Assembly (NCBI RefSeq): GCF_029688735.1
Contig: NZ_JARULD010000003.1
Coordinates: 62,001-126,000 of the forward strand
Source of the DNA: Qipengyuania flavescens
Lineage (GTDB): Bacteria; Pseudomonadota; Alphaproteobacteria; Sphingomonadales; Sphingomonadaceae
Direction: 5' to 3'
DNA length: 64,000 bases
The first letter of the stretch is position 1. Each line of letters opens with the position of its first letter. Below the pieces are notes generated by a model. The model did not search any database, was not told the DNA's origin, and saw only the letters and a list, made by a program, of their open reading frames with translations. This document shows, piece after piece, positions 44,150 to 53,035 of this stretch. The translations under genes were made by a program, and so were the position numbers.

Positions 44150-44213
44150 GCCCCGCCTCCCCCCGAAGCCCTGCGGGTCGCAGGTGCCCATGGGGCCGTT
44201 CTGGAACCCCGCG
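44150..44213 (+). repeat. Interspersed repeat copy B (about 64 bases)
   Basis: Matches 27567-27628 (CCTGCG-GGT-CGCAGG hairpin, GGGGCCGTTC, GGAACCCCGCG). Here the sequence breaks off at GGAACCCCGCG and continues into brxC-like coding sequence, so the right half of the palindrome present in copy A is missing. Confidence 0.75.
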
Positions 44214-45286
44214 TGAAGACCAAGGACCGTAAGATTCGCCACGACGGAGCGTCCCACGACTACTCGTTTGCACGTAAGCTCGACGATCGTCTTCAAGGGC
44301 GGGATTACGAGCTTTCGATCAATGTAATTACGCCCTTCCACGAGCATAGCGGCAATGCTGAGGCGCTGCGGATGGCCAGCATGTCAAGCGACGAACTGGT
44401 GATCCTGGTCAAGGCAGACGACCGCTTCGCCCGTGACCTGGTGATGTACAAGCAGACTGAGAAGTATGTCCGTCAGACTAGGGCGACCGCCCCTCAGGCC
44501 TCAATCGAACGGATCATTAGTGAGAAGGGGCAGCAGAACGCGAACCGCTACAGGGATCTTTCAACTCGGGCGAGAACTCTGATCGCGGAAGCGCAGTTGT
44601 ACGTTCGCGGAGAAGAGCTGGATTTGCGCGGCGAAGATCCGCAAGCTAGGGTCCGGCGCGCATTCCAGACGCTGATCGACAAGGTCTACACCAATCTGCC
44701 GATGCTGCGCGGCGCGACCTATGCCGAGACTGATATCGGACGCTTCCTGAGGCAGACCAATGAGGGTGCCCTGATTTCGGGAGGCAGTAACCTGACCGAG
44801 GCCGAGCAGGAAGTTCTCAACTTTGCGCAAGGCAATGTTCGCACCGGTGTTCGCACTTCGGTCAAGGCGATCGTCGAGAAGTTCGAGGTCAAGCCCTATG
44901 GCTGGCCCAACGCTGCGATACTCTGCACGGTCGCCAGCCTCTTCGCTCATGGCAAATTAGAAGCCCGATCAGATGGTGCTCCGCTGGAAGGCGATGCGCT
45001 GGAGAAGGCGCTCAAGAACGCGCATGCTCTGGCGAACATCGTGCTCGATCTGCAGGTTGAGTTCACGGCCAATCAGGTCCGGTCCCTCAGGGAATTCTAT
45101 GCCGAGATGTTCGATAGCCAGCCTGTCGCGTCCGAGGCGAAGGGTTTGGGTAGCTCTTCACGCGCGGCAATGACCCAGTTGGCGAGCTCGACAAGCGGCG
45201 CGATATCGACCGGCCGACCCTGTTCACGGCGCTCACCGGTGGCAGGTTCGAATTCGAGCGCGCCCATGCCTCGGCGACCAGTGTAA
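44213..45286 (+). pseudogene. brxC: Fragment of BREX ATPase gene brxC
   Basis: 357-codon open frame. Codons 1 to about 313 match the C-terminal part of BrxC, the large P-loop ATPase of BREX phage defence (ARKLDDRLQGRDYELSINVI, NVITPFHEHSG, FEVKPYGWPNAAILCTVA, EFTANQVRSLREFYAEMF, ASEAKGLG). Full BrxC is about 1100-1200 residues; the N-terminal half with the Walker motifs is missing, and no other brx/pgl gene is here. After about 45150 the frame runs antisense through hipA, giving a meaningless tail. The apparent GTG start lies in repeat B. Non-functional scar. Confidence 0.8.
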
Positions 45287-45594
45287 CAAAGGCGCTCGAC
45301 CGGATCGAAGCTGTCGGCTGTGCGGCCCTGCTCGGCAAGCCAGCGGTTGATGAGGGCGTTGCCAAACTTGTCGGGCAGGCTGTCGGCCAGCATGCCCGGC
45401 AGCCCTTTGAAGGTCTCGTAATTCAGCGCGGGAAAATCGTAGACGCCGCTTCGTAAGGGCATTGTCAGCGGGGCGACTTCGATACCGCTGCGGCTGAATT
45501 CCGGAGTGTATTCGAAAACCCCGACATCGCGATCCTCATCCCACAGGACGGCGCCGATCTGACGACCCCAGAGATTGACTACGGCACGCGTCAT
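45097..45594 (-). pseudogene. hipA: Truncated HipA toxin kinase, N-terminal fragment
   Basis: 165 codons. Residues 1 to about 147 match the HipA N-terminal domain (VGVFEYTPEFSRSGIEVAPL, GLPGMLADSLPDKFGNALIN, RRGMGALEFEP). Full HipA is about 440 residues; the kinase core with its ATP and catalytic loops is absent. The last codons, from about 45150, are antisense to the brxC fragment, marking the junction. ATGA overlap with hipB is preserved. Cannot act as a kinase. Confidence 0.82.
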
Positions 45595-45950
45595 GGGGCC
45601 TCGTCACCCCAGCTCCATTCCTCGCCAGCCTCGCCTTCAGAAGACTTGCGCACCCTTTGCCGCGCCTTGCCGTTGTCGGACCGGGGATCGAGCGGGCTCA
45701 GCTTGGCGTCCGGCATGACATCCAGAAGGCGGTCTTCAATTTCAAGTGCACGCATTATCCTGGCAAGGCTATCGATGGTTCCGCCATTGCCGGCTTCCAG
45801 GCGGGCGAGCGTTGAACGCGAGATGCCCGCCATTTCCGCAAGTTCGGCCTGCTTGAGATTGCGTGATATGCGATACGCTTCGATCTGCTTCCCGAGGTCG
45901 GATAGCAGCACCGAGAGAGGGCGCAGATCTGGTGAATCATAATGTGGCAT
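45591..45950 (-). CDS. hipB: HipB-like antitoxin/repressor
   Basis: 119 residues with an XRE helix-turn-helix (about 18-70: LGKQIEAYRISRNLKQAELA, GISRSTLARLEAGNGGTIDS), an acidic/basic C-terminal tail and overlap with hipA. HipB binds operators upstream of hipBA and neutralises HipA. The toxin is truncated, so only DNA binding may remain. Upstream bases carry two copies of TATCGAGAC and the palindrome CTCC-AATAT-GGAG. Confidence 0.88.
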   Translation of the reverse strand: MPHYDSPDLRPLSVLLSDLGKQIEAYRISRNLKQAELAEMAGISRSTLARLEAGNGGTIDSLARIMRALEIEDRLLDVMPDAKLSPLDPRSDNGKARQRVRKSSEGEAGEEWSWGDEAP

Positions 45951-46036
45951 TATCGAGACATTATCTCCAATATGGAGCGTTGTGTAGCGATTTTGCGTCT
46001 TTACATGAAGGCGCTTAATGTGTCAATATCGAGACG
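45951..46036 (-). promoter_or_regulatory. Candidate HipB operators upstream of hipB
   Basis: Direct repeats TATCGAGAC at 45951-45959 and 46027-46035, and the palindrome CTCC-AATAT-GGAG at 45965-45977, in an AT-rich stretch directly before the hipB start. HipB operators are typically short inverted repeats in this position. Confidence 0.5.
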
Positions 46037-46099
46037 TAAATTGGCTTATCAACGATAATGCATCAAATTTGCTACTTTATGTAGGTCGGAGTGATGAAA

Positions 46100-46300
46100 A
46101 TGAAAGACGAGAAAGGTCACAACGAGAGTGACTGGAAGGGCCTACGAGAGATCGACCGCGCCATCTCTGAAAATCGCCTCACGTCATACTCTTGGAAGAA
46201 GGCCTGGGCCGATCGATGGGCTCGAGCAGTGATCCTCGCCGCTGCGTTCATTTTAATCGGTTTCGTCGTCTTTGTGATTGTGCAGGACGTGATCCTGTAA
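46100..46300 (+). CDS. Small single-helix membrane protein, unknown
   Basis: 66 residues from the ATG 8 bases after GGAG (GTG 46091 and ATG 46094 are alternatives that add MMK or MK). Charged N-terminal half (GLREIDRAISENRL) and one helix (about 43-62, AVILAAAFILIGFVVFVIVQ). No family recognised. Convergent with traG and divergent from hipB; could be a conjugation-linked small protein or cargo. Confidence 0.5.
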   Translation: MKDEKGHNESDWKGLREIDRAISENRLTSYSWKKAWADRWARAVILAAAFILIGFVVFVIVQDVIL

Positions 46301-49012
46301 TCACCTATTGCCCCACTCCTTCACCTCATCAGCCGCTTCCTCGCTTGCACCTGTGGCGCCCTGCGTTTGGCGGTCCAGGTAACCTCGAACGGTACCAATC
46401 CTTCCACGACCCTGCTGGCGAACCCGTTCGACCTCATCCGTGATGTCAGATCGATCAGGAGCATCGGGCATTGAGGGACCACCCGCAGAACCTACAGCTC
46501 CCCTAGCTCGCACCTGCCCCGCACTACCGATCCCCGGGCGGCTGACAGGAGCGAAGTCCGGCAATGAAAGGTCGGCTTCGATGTCGTCCTGCAGCCGATC
46601 GGCATAGCTTTCGACAAACCGCGATTGCAGCTGTTGGCCGCGCGCGCTCATCTGGAACTCGATGTCGTCGAAGCGCACCGGCCCGTAATAGTCGCGATTG
46701 GCTTCGATCTCGGCCATGCCCCATTCGCGATAAGCCTGGCTCAGGTTCAGCGTGCCTGCGGCACTGTTGGCCTCGTACCAGCTGGCTTGGTTCTCGAGGC
46801 GGCTGGCCATCTCTTCGGCCCGACGCGCCTCTCGCGTGTAGCTTTCGGCTTCGGTCAGCGATCGGCTGAGACCCGACGAGCTGGTCGATACCTGCGATAC
46901 CGAGCTCGAGCTCGTCTCGCGCAGAAAGCCTTCACGCGTGTTCGACCAGTTGCGACTGTCGGAAAGCTGGCGCAGCGTTCCCATGATCCTGCCGCGGTCT
47001 TCCGAAGCGATTCCGATATCGCTGTCTGTCCATGACTGGTTGCGGCCACCTCTGGCCTTGGCACCCACTTGAGCTACGCCAACATTGGCTCCAGCCCCAC
47101 CACTTACCTCGCCATTGAGGAACCATGAGATCGTAATGTCGTCGGAGGCGCGCCGGGAAAGGCCGAACTGCTGCTGGAGCGTCCTTGAGGCATTGTCGAC
47201 TTCGCTGAATGCCGTGCCGATGCTGTCGTTCGTGCCGACGCCGCTGACTGTGTCGGAGCTCTGACCCTGGCTGTAGGCGTTGCGGATCTCGCTGAACCGG
47301 GTGAGCGCAGAGCTCGTCGATTGCTGGGCGAGGTTGGCATAGGTCTCGCTCTGCGTTCGGCTCTGGCTAGCCATCGTTCCGAGGCGTCCGGTGAAGTCCT
47401 GCCCCAGCGTCGGTGTGAACGGATAGCTTGAATTCGGGACAGCAGCGAACTCGCCATCGGGGAAGCTGGTAGTCTGCGTGCCGCTATCGCTGAAACCACG
47501 CGTTTGTGCCGCGCCATAGGCGATGTTGGGTGCCAGATTGCCCTGCGCAAACTGGCGGGAAAACACCGTCGAATTGTCGATGTTCGAGTTGCCTAGTGAG
47601 ACATTGCCGGTGCTCGCTTCGCGCGAGGCTTCCTCGGCCGCGTTCTGACTTGGGTTGAGATAACTCGTTGCCTGGCCCGAAATCGCCAGCGCACCACGTG
47701 CCACCCCGCCGGCAAGGAAAGGGATCGAGGCGACAAGATAGCCCGCCAGGATGCCGATATCGCTGTTGACGTCGCTCATGCCGGCAAAGGTCGCGAGGCT
47801 GAGGCCCGTGCTGCCGCCAGCGGCGGCGACATCGCCCGCGCCTTTGAACATCAGGATCATGTGCAGGATGACGAAGAGCGGTCCCCACGCCGCAAGGTAG
47901 AAGAAGCCGGTGACGTAGCCTCTCAATGCAATGGGTCCGGTCCGCGGCACCAGGAACAGCGGGAACAGGACAGGGAACAGCGCGTAGAACACCACTGTCA
48001 GCACGACATTGAGGATCGGGACCCATTTCATCGCGTTGTGCGCGATCGAGGAATAGGTCCGCTCGGTCTGAATATCTGCCCGGGTCTGCGCGAAGACGTC
48101 GATACTGCCCGTGCCGCTCGCCCCGGCAAAGCCGTGCATAGCCTGGTTCATGGCATTGATCGTCAGCACCTGGCGGAAGATGTCGCTCGCGCTGCGCGAG
48201 ATGCCGGTGAGATACTGATAGGCAATCGGGAGGTCGGCCATGAGCTTGGCCTTGGCGAGCGCTTCGGTCTGGCGCGGATAGAGCTGACGCCCCGCAATAA
48301 GCGTCATATCGTCAATGAGGCTCGCCCACTGACCCGACAGCGCGGTGTAGGCTTCACGGCAGGTGATGATCGAGGCCGTCACGCTGTCGTCGGCCTGCCG
48401 GGTCAGGAATTTTTGCGCGCGCGCCGCGCTGCCCGGTGCGATCGTCGCCCAGATATCGTCGCTTTCGGACAGCTCCTTCATCGAGTAGCGGCCGAGAAGC
48501 AGATCGTAGAACACGCATTGCCGGACATGCTCATCGAAGTTCGCAGCAAACTCCGGATCGGAAATGCGCAAGCTGCGCGTCGATTCAAGCAGCCGCGCGC
48601 CATAGATCATGCCGTTCCTCGAGTAGTTGAGGTCGTCGGGTAGGCCGAAGACAAGCTCGGCAGAGCGGGTCAGATAGTCCCCCGCCTGGCTGGTGAAGCT
48701 TGCCATCAGGGCGAGCCCGAGCGGGACATTGGCCACCGTTGCCGGTGCAAGGCTGGGATTGACCCGGTCGGTCACATGGACGTCCATGCGCGGCACCATC
48801 AAGCACATGTAGATAAGCGTCGCGCCGAGGAACCAGTTGAGCCAGGCACGCCAGTCCTGGTTGAACGCGACCACTATGACCGCGAGCACCATGCCCATGA
48901 CCAGCGCGACCTGAATGAGGCTCTTGTAGCCGCCCGCACCGGTCCAGGCGGCAACGGCGTTGAGGACGTTGACGATGTACTCGCCGCCGCCGACCGTGAA
49001 AATCTCGACCAT
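46301..49012 (-). CDS. traG: TraG, mating-pair stabilisation/entry exclusion protein (F-type)
   Basis: 903 residues, close to F TraG (about 940). N-terminal half with helices (about 27-50, 58-80, 340-365, 375-400, 440-460; GAGGYKSLIQVALVMGMVLA) in the inner membrane. The C-terminal half is long, polar and Ser/Gln-rich (SRTQSETYANLAQQSTSSAL, SSSSVSQVSTSSSGLSR), as expected for the periplasmic domain. It acts in pilus assembly and mating-pair stabilisation. Last gene of the tra operon seen here, 12 bases after traH. Confidence 0.92.
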   Translation of the reverse strand: MVEIFTVGGGEYIVNVLNAVAAWTGAGGYKSLIQVALVMGMVLAVIVVAFNQDWRAWLNWFLGATLIYMCLMVPRMDVHVTDRVNPSLAPATVANVPLGLALMASFTSQAGDYLTRSAELVFGLPDDLNYSRNGMIYGARLLESTRSLRISDPEFAANFDEHVRQCVFYDLLLGRYSMKELSESDDIWATIAPGSAARAQKFLTRQADDSVTASIITCREAYTALSGQWASLIDDMTLIAGRQLYPRQTEALAKAKLMADLPIAYQYLTGISRSASDIFRQVLTINAMNQAMHGFAGASGTGSIDVFAQTRADIQTERTYSSIAHNAMKWVPILNVVLTVVFYALFPVLFPLFLVPRTGPIALRGYVTGFFYLAAWGPLFVILHMILMFKGAGDVAAAGGSTGLSLATFAGMSDVNSDIGILAGYLVASIPFLAGGVARGALAISGQATSYLNPSQNAAEEASREASTGNVSLGNSNIDNSTVFSRQFAQGNLAPNIAYGAAQTRGFSDSGTQTTSFPDGEFAAVPNSSYPFTPTLGQDFTGRLGTMASQSRTQSETYANLAQQSTSSALTRFSEIRNAYSQGQSSDTVSGVGTNDSIGTAFSEVDNASRTLQQQFGLSRRASDDITISWFLNGEVSGGAGANVGVAQVGAKARGGRNQSWTDSDIGIASEDRGRIMGTLRQLSDSRNWSNTREGFLRETSSSSVSQVSTSSSGLSRSLTEAESYTREARRAEEMASRLENQASWYEANSAAGTLNLSQAYREWGMAEIEANRDYYGPVRFDDIEFQMSARGQQLQSRFVESYADRLQDDIEADLSLPDFAPVSRPGIGSAGQVRARGAVGSAGGPSMPDAPDRSDITDEVERVRQQGRGRIGTVRGYLDRQTQGATGASEEAADEVKEWGNR

Positions 49013-49024
49013 GCTGCCTGACCC

Positions 49025-50461
49025 TTATGGAACGATGGAGCGGGACTGCATCCCGCGCGACCAGTCGAGCGCGGCCGCCATCGACGGTGACATCGAGGCA
49101 GCGAGCATGTTCTCGATCATCGCCGTCTTTTCGATGATCTGCATGATCGCCGAGACCCGCGCCTGTCCGGTCGCTTGCCGCTGGGCGAGGCTCGATCGCA
49201 CCTCGGCAACCTGAGCGCGCCAAATCGCAAGCTTCGCTTCATCGGCCGCGATGAAACTCGCCATCGAGCGTCCAGCCTCTGCGGTGATGCGCTCGAGAAT
49301 GGCATAGAGGAGATCGATGCTGGCAATCTCGGCCAGCGTGTCGCGGTCGTCGGTGGCCATCCCGCGACCATAGGCCGCCTGTACGGTGAGGATCTTATAG
49401 AGCGGCACCGATGCCACCTGGAGCAATTCCTTTTCCTCGTTGCCGATCGCTGTGTCGCTGCGGATGGCCTCGACCATGCTGCCGATGAGCCGGGCAACGC
49501 GCGGCCGGATGGCCTTTGCGCTCGTGAGGCTCATCTGCTGGAAAGTGGGGTTGAGGCACTGGTCGGGCTCGTCGCACTGAAACACCCGCACCGACTGGCC
49601 CTGTGTCCCGTCGAGCAGCGCGGTCACCAGCGTAGAAGAGGCATCGCCCGCGAAAGGCACGAACTTGCCCGGTTCGTCGTCGCGGGGCGGCACGTAGATC
49701 ACCGTGCCGATGAGCGTCATCGCATACTCGGCAAGATCGCGGTCGAAAGTGCCACCGGGGTTGAAGAAGGCGCTCTGCTTGAGGACATGCCAGGTGTAAT
49801 TGCGCGGCACACCGGGATTGACGTCGGCATAATCGGCGCCGGCGCCCTCGTTGGTCGAGGCGCGCTGGCCCCTGGTGCCGCAACCATGCTTGGCCGCGGC
49901 ATAGTCGGTGAAGATGCCTTCGGAATTGCCGATCGCTTCGCAGATCGCCTTGTCGGCGAGATCGCCCTTGGGCCAGACGCCGCCGACCAGCCCCTGCGCC
50001 ATCTCGCAGGAGTTGATCGAGAGATTGTTCATGAGCTGCGCCTTCTGGCTGAACTCCTGCATGATCTTGTTGCACTCGGGGCAGACGGTATCGATCGCCA
50101 GACTAAAGGCGAACCCCACCGCATTGTTCGCGACGGCCTTCAAGAGCGCGACCATCTCGCTCGCGTTGATGAAGGAGAAGGACCCGGCGAAGATATCGAT
50201 ACCGCCGCAACCAGCGCGGGCACGCGGCAGCTGGAGATTGGCGATGTTGGCCGTCTTTTGCGGGAAGCGCGTCCAGACATTGCCGAGGCTGTAATAGCCC
50301 GCCGACTGTCCTTCGAATGCGCTCGGCCCGGTGACATTGGCCGCCGCGCCCATGTCGTCCATGAAGCGGTCCATGCTGTCGCCGACGTTTGCGCCGACGG
50401 GGGACGCGACCATGCTGGCGGCAGCTATGGTGAGCGCCGCATTGCGGATGCTAGTAATCAT
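49025..50461 (-). CDS. traH: TraH, F-type pilus assembly protein
   Basis: 478 residues with a signal peptide (ASMVASPVGAN at about 15-25). Typical TraH motifs are GYYSLGNVWTRFP, CGGIDIFAGSFSFINASEMV and CPECNKIMQEFSQKAQLMN; a C-terminal coiled-coil-like part follows (about 400-470). Periplasmic/outer-membrane-associated pilus assembly factor. ATGA overlap with traN. Confidence 0.94.
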   Translation of the reverse strand: MITSIRNAALTIAAASMVASPVGANVGDSMDRFMDDMGAAANVTGPSAFEGQSAGYYSLGNVWTRFPQKTANIANLQLPRARAGCGGIDIFAGSFSFINASEMVALLKAVANNAVGFAFSLAIDTVCPECNKIMQEFSQKAQLMNNLSINSCEMAQGLVGGVWPKGDLADKAICEAIGNSEGIFTDYAAAKHGCGTRGQRASTNEGAGADYADVNPGVPRNYTWHVLKQSAFFNPGGTFDRDLAEYAMTLIGTVIYVPPRDDEPGKFVPFAGDASSTLVTALLDGTQGQSVRVFQCDEPDQCLNPTFQQMSLTSAKAIRPRVARLIGSMVEAIRSDTAIGNEEKELLQVASVPLYKILTVQAAYGRGMATDDRDTLAEIASIDLLYAILERITAEAGRSMASFIAADEAKLAIWRAQVAEVRSSLAQRQATGQARVSAIMQIIEKTAMIENMLAASMSPSMAAALDWSRGMQSRSIVP

Positions 50462-51276
50462 GTCCGGCTTTCGTCAGGGGTCGTCGTGACGGTGGTCGCC
50501 GTGGCGATGCGGTAGGGCGTTTGTCCTGCGACCTGTTCGTCGCAGGTCAGCTCGGTAAGCGGATCACCGGGCTCGGTGCACCACTTGCGGCCGCCGGACC
50601 ATCCCCACTGCAAGCAAGGACCGTCCCGGTGTCCGGTCACCTGGCAAAGAGCGCCCGAAAATTCTTCGCAATCCGGCTCACCTGACAGGTTGAAGCTACC
50701 CAATGGGCTGCAAAGATAATGATACTGCGGTCGCTGGCTGACCGCGGCGACGAGCGGCACCGTGCATTGGCCCACCGACTGATCGATCCATGTGCCCGTA
50801 TTGCAGGTTGCAGTATATGTGCCTGCCGACCCCGAACCAGGCGGCAGCGGAACGCACGATCCCTGGCTGCCCGAAATTGCCATGCCGCTGGTGTAGTCCA
50901 GCGGCGTCTCATTGATCCTGAGGCTGCGGGCGATCACGTCCTCGATCTCGTCCGGCTCGAACCGAGCGCGATTGGCCATGCTGTCGCGGATGGTGCGCAT
51001 CGGGGTGCTGGTCGTCGCCGCGCTGCGGGCGCGGGCCTCGATCTGGTCGGGATCGCGCGCAAGATCCTGCAGGTTGCGCGTCGCTTGCGGATCGAAATTG
51101 GGAATGCGCGCCGCGTCGGGATTGGTCGTTGCGGCATCGCGCGCTTCGCCCAGCAGCTCGGTGGCAAAGTCCTTGCCGTCGGCCCTTGCCGCATCGCGGG
51201 TCTGAGCGTGAATGGAAGCCGCGCTTGTGAGGGCGAGAAGTGCGGCAAGGAGATGGGCGAGGGTTCTGCCGGTCAT
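50458..51276 (-). CDS. traN: TraN-like mating-pair protein, short form
   Basis: 272 residues from the ATG overlapping trbC. Signal peptide (HLLAALLALTSAASIHAQ), a charged N-terminal half (about 30-130), then a Cys-rich half with CVPLPPGSGSAGTYTATCN, CTVPLVAAVSQRPQYHYLC and CLQWGWSGGRKWC. F TraN is about 600 residues, so this is a minimal or partial version. Position between trbC and traH matches traN/traF in F-type clusters. The Cys pattern favours TraN; no separate thioredoxin-like TraF is present. Confidence 0.7.
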   Translation of the reverse strand: MTGRTLAHLLAALLALTSAASIHAQTRDAARADGKDFATELLGEARDAATTNPDAARIPNFDPQATRNLQDLARDPDQIEARARSAATTSTPMRTIRDSMANRARFEPDEIEDVIARSLRINETPLDYTSGMAISGSQGSCVPLPPGSGSAGTYTATCNTGTWIDQSVGQCTVPLVAAVSQRPQYHYLCSPLGSFNLSGEPDCEEFSGALCQVTGHRDGPCLQWGWSGGRKWCTEPGDPLTELTCDEQVAGQTPYRIATATTVTTTPDESRT

Positions 51277-52025
51277 GGCCGTTCCTCCCTGGAGAGCTGG
51301 CGCAGATGGAGACGGGCAAGCTCGGCGCCCGGACCCTTGCCCGAGGCAAAGGTCTCGAGGACTTCGCTTACGCTGATATTGCCGGCGATACGGTCGTGCG
51401 GCGGCACCTCGCTGGTGCAATCGAACCCGTCGCAGGGACTGAACTCGGTGCTCAGCATGACGAAGCTCGGTGCGGCCTCGATGTTGAAGGCGCGGAACAG
51501 CCGCGGATCGATGCCGAGCGAACCGGCTGCGTCTCGGGTGCTCCAGATGGCGGCGAGCCGCTTCTTGAACGCCTCGCTGTTTCCTTGCGGGAAACCGCGC
51601 AGCACGGTGACGCCTCCCGCCCTGGTCATGTCGTGCACCAGTGCTTTCAGCGCTTCGGGCGGCATCGACAGGCTGGCAAAGGCAATGAAGCGCGGGGCTC
51701 CCCCGAGTGATGCCTTCTCGGCGGCAGCTTGCCCCGCGATCATCGCGTCGAAGTCGAGGACGGCGTCAGTCTCGATCGCCTTGATGCTGTCTGCGTAGGC
51801 CGTGCGATTGGCCTGCGCTTGCGTTTGGATAGCCTGCGCGTCCTCGGTCAACGCTTCGGCGCGTTGGCGAACATTGGTGCTGAGCGCCTGCGCATCGTCG
51901 GCGTGTTCGGCCGCTCGCTCGCGGATCGCTTCGAGGTCGATGCCTTCGGGCGCGCTCTGGGCGAGACCGAGGCCACCGAGGGTGACGGCAAGGCCGACGG
52001 GCAAAAGGAGGAGGTGCTTGTTCAT
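51273..52025 (-). CDS. trbC: TrbC, F-type pilus assembly protein
   Basis: 250 residues from the ATG overlapping traU. Signal peptide (LLLLPVGLAVTLGGLGLAQS), a helical N-terminal part (40-110), then the TrbC_Ftype domain: FIAFASLSMPPEALKALVHD, GVTVLRGFPQGNSEAFKKRL and APSFVMLSTEFSPCDGFDCT. It works with TraW in periplasmic pilus assembly. The three genes traW-traU-trbC are in canonical order. Confidence 0.93.
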   Translation of the reverse strand: MNKHLLLLPVGLAVTLGGLGLAQSAPEGIDLEAIRERAAEHADDAQALSTNVRQRAEALTEDAQAIQTQAQANRTAYADSIKAIETDAVLDFDAMIAGQAAAEKASLGGAPRFIAFASLSMPPEALKALVHDMTRAGGVTVLRGFPQGNSEAFKKRLAAIWSTRDAAGSLGIDPRLFRAFNIEAAPSFVMLSTEFSPCDGFDCTSEVPPHDRIAGNISVSEVLETFASGKGPGAELARLHLRQLSREERP

Positions 52026-53035
52026 AGCGCGCAGCAGTTCCGCTTGCGCCAGACGAGGTATCCCATGTCTTCGCCGATGGCGGGGATGACCTGTCCTGCG
52101 ACTTGAAAGGTGGTGGAGGCGCCGATGGGCGGGCAGGCATAACGGCCCGAGGTCGCCGGGTTGGGGTTGGTGGCCTGGAAGCGGTATTGCTGCTTGCGCA
52201 TCACCGGCATGAGATATTTGCCGCACAGGCCCTTGGACCCCATCGTCCCCCACGAGACGAGTTCGCGGTGAAGCTTGTAGGCAAAGCGCGAGAGCACGAG
52301 GCGCGAGGCCTGGACGTGGCCTATGCTGGCCGAGACATTGCCGTTCATCGGATACATCGATCCCTGGCAGCCCGCGCACCAGAACATCTCGTCGATCGGC
52401 AGCTTCGCGGTCGAGGCGACGCAGTCGGCCGCACAGGCGGCGAGCGCCAGCGGGTTGGCGAAGAGCACGGCTTCAGGGTTGATGATCGCGGTGAGCTCGG
52501 AATCCTGCCACAGCGGATCGATCTCGGAGATGTAGAGGATATCGATCGAGCCCGATTCCAGGCACAGGAAATCGGCGACGATCTCCATCCAGTAGATCAG
52601 CGGATAGGCATACCAGTGGACATGCCAGCTCGAATAATACTGGCTCGCACCGCCCACTGCCGATGGACCCGAGATCGAGCGGAAGCCGATATCGAAGCCC
52701 GGATCGAGTTTCATGCCGCCAAGGTTCACGAAGCACCACGGCTTCATGCTGACATCGGCAAGCCGAACGGGCTCCCAGAAGCCCATCGCGATCCCCGGCC
52801 TCAGACCGCACAGGCACACCGGCAGATCGGGGTTATCGGGATCGGGCCGGCTCGACGGCCAGATGTCAAGCCCGCCGATGGAGATCGGGAACAGGCAAGA
52901 CCAGCAGATGTCGGTGATCGGGTTGACGAAGCTGCCGGTGCAGCGTCCCGGACCGGCATCGGCCATGGCGGGCGTTGCGGTCGCTAGACCAAGAATGGCG
53001 GCCAGCATGAGCGCCAGCTTTCTTAAGTGCGTCAT
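52022..53035 (-). CDS. traU: TraU, F-type conjugative transfer protein
   Basis: 337 residues: signal peptide (about 1-25), then a Cys-rich TraU domain with DICWSCLFPISIGGLDIWPS, LPVCLCGLRPGIAMGFWEP, ACAADCVASTA and MFWCAGCQGSMYPMNG. Many paired cysteines need periplasmic disulfide formation, in agreement with the dsbC-like gene in the same operon. TraU is needed for DNA transfer more than for pilus extension. Overlaps traW and trbC by four bases each. Confidence 0.95.
   Translation of the reverse strand: MTHLRKLALMLAAILGLATATPAMADAGPGRCTGSFVNPITDICWSCLFPISIGGLDIWPSSRPDPDNPDLPVCLCGLRPGIAMGFWEPVRLADVSMKPWCFVNLGGMKLDPGFDIGFRSISGPSAVGGASQYYSSWHVHWYAYPLIYWMEIVADFLCLESGSIDILYISEIDPLWQDSELTAIINPEAVLFANPLALAACAADCVASTAKLPIDEMFWCAGCQGSMYPMNGNVSASIGHVQASRLVLSRFAYKLHRELVSWGTMGSKGLCGKYLMPVMRKQQYRFQATNPNPATSGRYACPPIGASTTFQVAGQVIPAIGEDMGYLVWRKRNCCAL

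Noticed and set aside
44213..45150. Functional BREX defence system
   Set aside because: Only a C-terminal brxC fragment is present; no brxA, brxB, pglX, pglZ or brxL nearby.
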